This document shows positions 59,336 to 64,000 of a stretch of 64,000 nucleotides of DNA, piece by piece. The DNA comes from Heterohyrax brucei (taxonomy: Eukaryota > Chordata > Mammalia > Hyracoidea > Procaviidae). Positions within the stretch are counted from its first letter, which is position 1, and each line of letters opens with the position of its first letter. The translations under genes and the position numbers were made by a program. The stretch lies in the NCBI GenBank assembly GCA_028571685.1, contig CM053166.1:62520111-62584110 (forward strand), given 5' to 3'. The notes beneath the pieces are model-generated. The model did no database searches. It was given only the letters and a program-made list of their open reading frames with translations, and was not told the origin of the DNA.

Positions 59336-59771
59336 ATAAGTTGTGTAATACCAGATTTTTAAGTGGTGCTAGCACATGCAGTTCTGCTGGCACAGAAACA
59401 AGGGGGTAGTAACTACACATAAAGGAAGTGCTTTTATTTAGTGAAAAATATACTTGCTTAATGTAATATTTACCAAATATTGTGCTAGCTACTTATCTAC
59501 AGAGCAAGTAAAAGGAAAAGAAAATAAAAAATCTCCACTTGAAGAGCTTATGGCCAGTTAAGTAAGAAGGCACAAGTTACAAACCCAAGAGAAAAAACAC
59601 ATTTGTGGACATCCACATACAAAGTGAAATCCTTCAGAAACAAGCTGTGGTTAAGAACAAAAAGTGGTATCAGATAGAATTGTAAATTTTACATTGCGTA
59701 CACATACACTGCTATTCTTTTGTCATTTCAGATAATACAAATAACTAAGCTCAAGAAAAGGTCTAGAATGC
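59336..59771. other. unassigned
   Basis: Nothing recognised. Confidence 0.3.
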
Positions 59772-59992
59772 GGTAAATACTATAAACCAGTTGTCACTGA
59801 GTCAACTTCAACTCATGGGAACCGTATGTGTGTCAGAACTGTGCCCTTTGGTGTTTTCAATGGCTGATGTTTTGGAGTAGATCAACCAGGCCTTTCTTCC
59901 AAGGTACCTCTGGGTGGACTTGAACTGCCAAGCTTTTAGTTAACAGCAGAACGGTTTAACTGTTTGAACCACCCAAGCACTGGTAAACACTA
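59772..59992 (-). mobile_element. AfroSINE, long variant, antisense
   Basis: RTE-like end 'tcacttgagtc'-type region at the left ('tgtcactgagtcaacttcaa'), middle 'gatcaaccaggcctttcttc' and head 'gtttaactgtttgaaccacc' at the right. Confidence 0.85.
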
Positions 59993-60024
59993 TACCTGTG
60001 TGTGTGTACATATATATATATATA

Positions 60025-60044
60025 AGCCAAGTGCCATTGAGTCG
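60025..60044 (-). mobile_element. 20-nt tail-only RTE/AfroSINE insertion
   Basis: agccaagtgccattgagtcg lies between two copies of atatata (60,018-60,024 and 60,045-60,051). The left copy is part of a TG/TA simple repeat, so the duplication is less convincing here. An antisense AfroSINE starts just to the right. Confidence 0.65.
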
Positions 60045-60051
60045 ATATATA

Positions 60052-60204
60052 ACTGTTACCATTCAGTCAATTCCAACTCATAGTGACCCTATAGAACAGG
60101 GTAGAACTGTCCCATAGTGTTTCCAAGGAGCACCTAGTGGATTTGAACAGCTGACTTTTGGGTTAGCGGTTACAATACTTAACCACTAAACCACCAGGGA
60201 ATCA
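60052..60204 (-). mobile_element. AfroSINE, antisense
   Basis: 'attcagtcaattccaactca' at the left and 'acttaaccactaaaccacca' at the right, with core 'gtttccaaggagcacctagt'. Confidence 0.92.
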
Positions 60205-60234
60205 CTACATAAGTGCGTTGTATTTATTAACTTA

Positions 60235-60400
60235 TTCCTAGAACAACGATAAGAGGGCAGTCATTTCATTATCTCCATTTTATAGGGAAATAAACTGGGG
60301 CACAGTGAGGTGAAATAAGTTGGTCAAAGTCACACAGCTAGTAAGAAGCAGAGCTAGGATCACACCAAAGTCCAGGTCTTAACTGAATGCCGTACTGCAT
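60235..60400 (-). repeat. MIR, antisense
   Basis: 'attatctccattttataggg', 'aaataaactggggcacagtg' and 'agtcacacagctagtaagaa' are diagnostic of antisense MIR. Confidence 0.92.
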
Positions 60401-61414
60401 TAGATATTGAATTCATTTGAGACACATACTTACTTCTCTTTCCCGTCACAGAGATAAGACTATTTGCACAAATACAAAAATGAAAATAAAGACAAACTTA
60501 AGAAAGACTAAATGTTGAGGTTTTTTGATTTTTTTTTCTTTCTCCTGTGAAATATAGATATGCCCAACATTGACAGTGCTAAGAAGATAATGGTTCAAAA
60601 TTTGTCCATTTAGCGTGAAGAGCATTTTATGGCTATTGAGTTTGCTTTCTCTGTTTCTGTGTGGTCAACAACAGTTCAAAGCATCTATGGATACACTGTT
60701 CTGTATACTGAACCTTGGGCCTGGAATCACAGCTCTCAGGCTAGTCAACCAGCTGCAAAGCGTAGCTAATCAATCACAGCAGCCAGAAATAGTATGTATT
60801 CATGAGTACAGCAGTGGCCTTTAATCCATAGAACAAGACCATTCCACAGGGGATGGTAAACCAAACCCTTGCAGCTCAATCTCAACTTTCACCCTGATTT
60901 CCCAACCTCAGCAGCCCTGGACAAACAATTTTTCATCTTAGTCTCTCACTAACATTCATCTGCATCACAAAACTATTACCTACCATGTGCCTTCCTACTG
61001 AATTCAATGTGTTCTGATCCTGATAACCAAGACTGATGGGGAGCAGCTCCCGCCTGGCGTTAATAGGGAGACTCAATTGCATTTCACCCCAGGGGGCGCT
61101 GTTCACAGGTCAGCCCTTAGATAATCAGCCAAGCAGCTTATTCCTGAGCCACTTCTGCTGCTGCTGCTGGTTGTTTCAGAACCTGGGTAAATTCAAGCAC
61201 ATTATTGACAAATAAAAGTGACAACTGAAATGCAAGGAAAACTATCTCCTCGTTTTCATAATCACACAGCAAGTAACATTATCCCAAGAATGGTTTTGTT
61301 TTTCCTTGCAATTTCTTCTCCCAAATATTTTATGTCAAACCTCAGTCTTTGAGGCAGAGAAAAAATGTTACCCTGCCAACAGCTTTCTCAGTCTGACAGA
61401 CTCATGGATTGATC
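60401..61414. other. non-repetitive region with a CTCF-type motif
   Basis: The longest stretch here without a recognised repeat. A 69-codon ORF (60,615-60,824 +) starts with a hydrophobic, signal-like MKSILWLLSLLSLFLCGQQ but has no recognised family and could be chance. A GC-richer patch at 61,050-61,180 holds the motif below and a (CTG)n stretch. Confidence 0.35.
61086..61099 (+). promoter_or_regulatory. candidate CTCF-binding motif
   Basis: acccCAGGGGGCGC fits the CTCF core (CCASYAGRKGGCRS) at 12 of 14 positions, including the whole AGGGGGCGC part. It sits in non-repetitive DNA. Confidence 0.5.
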
Positions 61415-61868
61415 TGTGATAGGGGCTGAGATGTGCCTTTCGAAAGATATGGTGAAGTCCTAACTCCTTGTAGGTATGGCTGTGACTTTTAAAAATAGGG
61501 CTTTTCCAGGAATAACCAAATTAAGATGACGACATTGGGGTGAGCTTTAGTCCAATACGACTGGTATCCTTATAAGGACAGAAGAAGAGAACACAGAGGT
61601 ACACAGGGAGAACGCCACATGAAGATGAAGGTAGAGACTCAGATGATTTGTCTGCAAGCCAAGCAATGCCTAGGATTGTTGGTAAAGACCAGAAGCTAAG
61701 AAAAAGGCATGGAACATGCCTTCACCCAGAAACTTCAGAGAGAGGATGGCCCTGCTGACACTTTGCTTTCAGTCTTTTAGCTTCCACATCAGTGAGCAAA
61801 TAAGTTTCTGTTGTTTTAAGACACACAGTTTGTGGTACTGTATTATGACAGCCCTAGAAAATCAATGC
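61415..61868 (+). mobile_element. MLT1-like MaLR LTR
   Basis: Diagnostic order of MLT1 segments: 'atggtgaagtcctaactcct', 'tccaatacgactggtatcct', 'tataaggacagaagaagaga', 'acgccacatgaagatgaagg', 'taagtttctgttgttttaag' and 'ctgtattatgacagccctag'. Confidence 0.92.
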
Positions 61869-62307
61869 AATCTATAACAGACCATAGCAGTGATAATATG
61901 ATCTAAGTGACTGCTTAAGAGGAAATAGATTTGATTCATGTCTTTACATATTTTTAAGGTTTTGAGTTTATCCCTTGCTAAGTCAAGAAGTACTTTTTAT
62001 ATAAACAATTTTATTCCAGTTACTCCAGTTTATACAGAACATATCTTTATCAAATATGTAACCCACTAAAGATTCAAATAAATAAGACACAACCTTGTCA
62101 TCTTGGGGTTTTGGACGCAGGGTACATAGTTTTCCCACTGCCTGAACTTCAGTTTTACCCAAGGTCATAGACTAGAAGCAAAAGGAATGGCAGATTCCTA
62201 AAGGTGAAGGAAGAAAGGTGACAAAATGACTATCTTCTTTTTACTTTTCTTTGTCCAATGGAAGGAGAAATAAAAGGATGGACTATTTTTGATTCTACTA
62301 GCAAGCC
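61869..62307. other. unassigned
   Basis: Nothing recognised. Confidence 0.3.
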
Positions 62308-62488
62308 TTGGAAACCTCGGTGGCAAAGTGGTTAAATACTATGGCTACTAAACGAAAGGTCAGCAGTTCAGATCTGCCAGGTACTCTTTGGAAAGTCTGT
62401 GGAGCAGTTCTACTTTGTCCCGTAAGGGTCGCTATGAGTCGGAATTGAGTTAATGACAGTGGGTTTGGTTTTCAGTTTTTCGGTTTTT
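62308..62488 (+). mobile_element. AfroSINE
   Basis: Well preserved. Head 'ttggaaacctcggtggcaaa', B box 'aaggtcagcagttcagatct', end 'cgctatgagtcggaattgag' and tail 'gtgggtttggttttcag'. Confidence 0.95.
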
Positions 62489-62544
62489 AGGGGGCCTTAT
62501 GCATCAGTAAAAGGTGTTTGGATATAAGCTGATCATTATAGATT

Positions 62545-64000
62545 TTTTTTTTAATTTTTATTTTTATTTAACATAACTGAGTGAAAATGTACATTCCCAT
62601 ATAAATTTACATGCCCACCTATATGCAGCTTCCACTGCTCTCCCTGTCCGGTGACTGCACACTATTCCTCTCTGCTCCATACATGTCTCATCCTCCCAAC
62701 AGCCTCCTTTCCCCTCCTCTCCACCCACTCCCCTTCCTCCAGCCAGAGGTCAGCAAGATGATATCCTATAGATGTATAGAGCCATAAAGTGCTTCCAATA
62801 TATGGTCACTCTGCATTGCCAAGTCAAATTCATTTCTGTCCAAAGAGTGGACCTTTGTTATAATTTATGGGAAAGGGCAGCATCAGGGCCGGGGGCCATA
62901 CTCTCAGCCAGCCAAGTAGCCAAGTGCCGTTGGATACTCTCAGAGGAACCCCAAAACCACTGGGCCATCAATTGAGGTCTTTTAGTGGAGATCTCATGAT
63001 GCACCTCTTTTTATTCTTCTGTTGCCAGTGAGACTCCCCTCTGTGAGATCCATCGTGGCTATCGCTGGTGGTGGCCGGGCACCATCCGGTTCTTCTGGTC
63101 CCAAGTCGATGTAGGCACCCACTCTTGTGGGTCTCTCTGTCTTCTCGGTTGTCTTTACTGCATGTCATTTTGGTCCTCGGTGAGCATCCGTTCCTGCTGA
63201 GTTGGGACCATTTGCTGTGTCCTCGGATGGCAGCTTGGCAGCTTTTAAGACCCCAGATTCCACTCACCAATGTGGGGTGCAGAGAGCTCTCTTAACAAAA
63301 TGCTAGTTGTGCCAATTGGCCTGGAATTGGCCTAAGAGCATGGTCCCCCGCACCCCGCCCCAGCTACTCTATCCTTGCAGTATTGAGTCAAGATGGAAGG
63401 AGTACTCAAGTTATGCTGAAGTCCACTTAATGTTGTTCTTGTTTCTAATGTGTGCTATCACCGCTTTCTCCCGACTAGATTTCTAGTAACTATCTAAATT
63501 AAACTCTCCCCCCCTCACCCTCCCTCCCTCCCCTCCCTTGCAGCTGTCAAAGAGTCTTTTCTTCTATACACAAGTCTGTTTTTGAGATCTTATCGTAGAG
63601 GTCTCATACAGTATTTGTCCTTTTGTCGCTGACTACTTTCACTCAACATAATGTCATCCAGTTGATACCAGGTTAGGAGATGTTTCCTGGAATCATCGTT
63701 ATTCTTTATCATTGCGTAGTGCTCCATTGAGTATATGTACCATAGTTTACCTATCCTTTCTTCTATTGTTGGGCATCTGGGTTGATTCCATCTTTTTGCT
63801 ATTGTGGACTGTGCTGCGATAAACATTCTGGTACATGTGTCCATTGGTGTGAAAGGCCTTGATTCTGTAGGATATATTCCAAGTAGTGGAATTACTGGGT
63901 CAAATGGTATATCGATATCCATTTTTTTAAGGAAGCGCCAGATTGCCTTCCAAAGAGGCTGGACCATTTTGCAACCCCACCAACAGTGTAGGAGGGTTCC
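62545..64000 (-). mobile_element. L1-I, antisense L1 3' end, runs off window
   Basis: Antisense L1 with poly(T) side at 62,547-62,570 and a long 3'UTR to about 63,590, including the C-rich complement of the purine tract (63,505-63,540). The ORF2 C-terminus follows. It is continuous for 125 codons (63,590-63,967) and ends SQRQKDKYCMRPLR, with no stop or frameshift in view. It is the best-preserved L1 coding piece in the window. Confidence 0.95.
62908..62933 (-). mobile_element. 26-nt tail-only insertion with perfect 10-bp TSD
   Basis: 'ccagccaagtagccaagtgc' + 'cgttgg' lies between perfect copies of atactctcag (62,898-62,907 and 62,934-62,943) in the L1-I 3'UTR. Other copies of this 3'UTR read straight across the site ('ggttcccctgggagcatggc' at 16,289, on the other strand). 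Confidence 0.9.

Noticed and set aside
60615-60824. Small secreted peptide gene (signal-like N-terminus)
   Set aside because: The hydrophobic start is suggestive, but the ORF has no recognised family, no supporting neighbours, and such stretches arise by chance in T-rich DNA.
1-64000. CRISPR arrays, operons, bacterial or phage genes
   Set aside because: Composition, SINEs, LINEs and LTRs show mammalian nuclear DNA; direct repeats seen are target duplications or tandem repeats.

Overview
This is mammalian nuclear DNA, almost certainly from an afrotherian and most likely an elephant or a close relative. The main evidence is about 17 full or partial copies of the afrotherian tRNA-derived SINE (AfroSINE). 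They have A-box and B-box heads and end in a tail shared with an RTE-class LINE, one copy of which also lies in the window. The recurring L1 family has a long 3' untranslated region ending in a 'cactcagtcataataaa' type tail, which I associate with elephant genomes. Family names come from memory of consensus sequences. Species and subfamily cannot be proven here. No host protein-coding gene is recognisable: every ORF with identifiable homology is a decayed retroelement ORF.

Layout. 1-250 is unassigned. 251-24,780 is a block of L1 elements, all on the plus strand. L1-A (251-3,517 and 10,101-13,830) is split by full-length L1-B (3,518-10,100). L1-B in turn carries an LTR (4,088-4,737) just upstream of its ORF1. 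L1-C (13,831-15,026 and 16,652-21,478) is split by 5'-truncated L1-D (15,027-16,651), which has a perfect 16-bp target duplication. L1-E (21,479-24,780) is older and internally deleted. 24,785-29,490 holds an AfroSINE, a MaLR-type LTR, an ERV LTR, a 5'-inverted L1 and a large old L1 fragment with its own insertions. 29,490-35,790 is mostly unassigned DNA with old L1, L2 and MIR fragments. 35,790-43,698 is one very old L1 (L1-F) broken by at least eight later insertions, nested up to four deep. 43,700-53,000 has old L1-3'UTR-like repeats, an antisense RTE LINE with a readable RT motif, two LTRs and several AfroSINEs. 53,590-54,199 is a GC-rich ERV LTR with tandem U3 repeats. 54,200-62,500 is the least repeat-dense part, with AfroSINEs, MIRs, a split MER5-like DNA transposon, a tRNA-Gly-derived SINE, an MLT1-like LTR and a good CTCF-type motif. 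62,545-64,000 is the 3' end of a comparatively well-preserved antisense L1 that runs off the window.

How the parts relate. Two retrotransposition systems dominate: L1, which copied itself, and the RTE LINE, which by its shared 3' tail presumably mobilised the AfroSINEs and the tRNA-Gly SINE. The most unusual observation is a scattered set of eight or nine ultrashort insertions (17-61 nt). Each consists only of the RTE/AfroSINE 3' tail followed by a (TTGGC)n-like end, and several are flanked by clean 5-10 bp target duplications. No longer AfroSINE in the window carries that terminal repeat. The source is therefore a distinct lineage that inserts almost nothing but its tail, or another capture process is at work.
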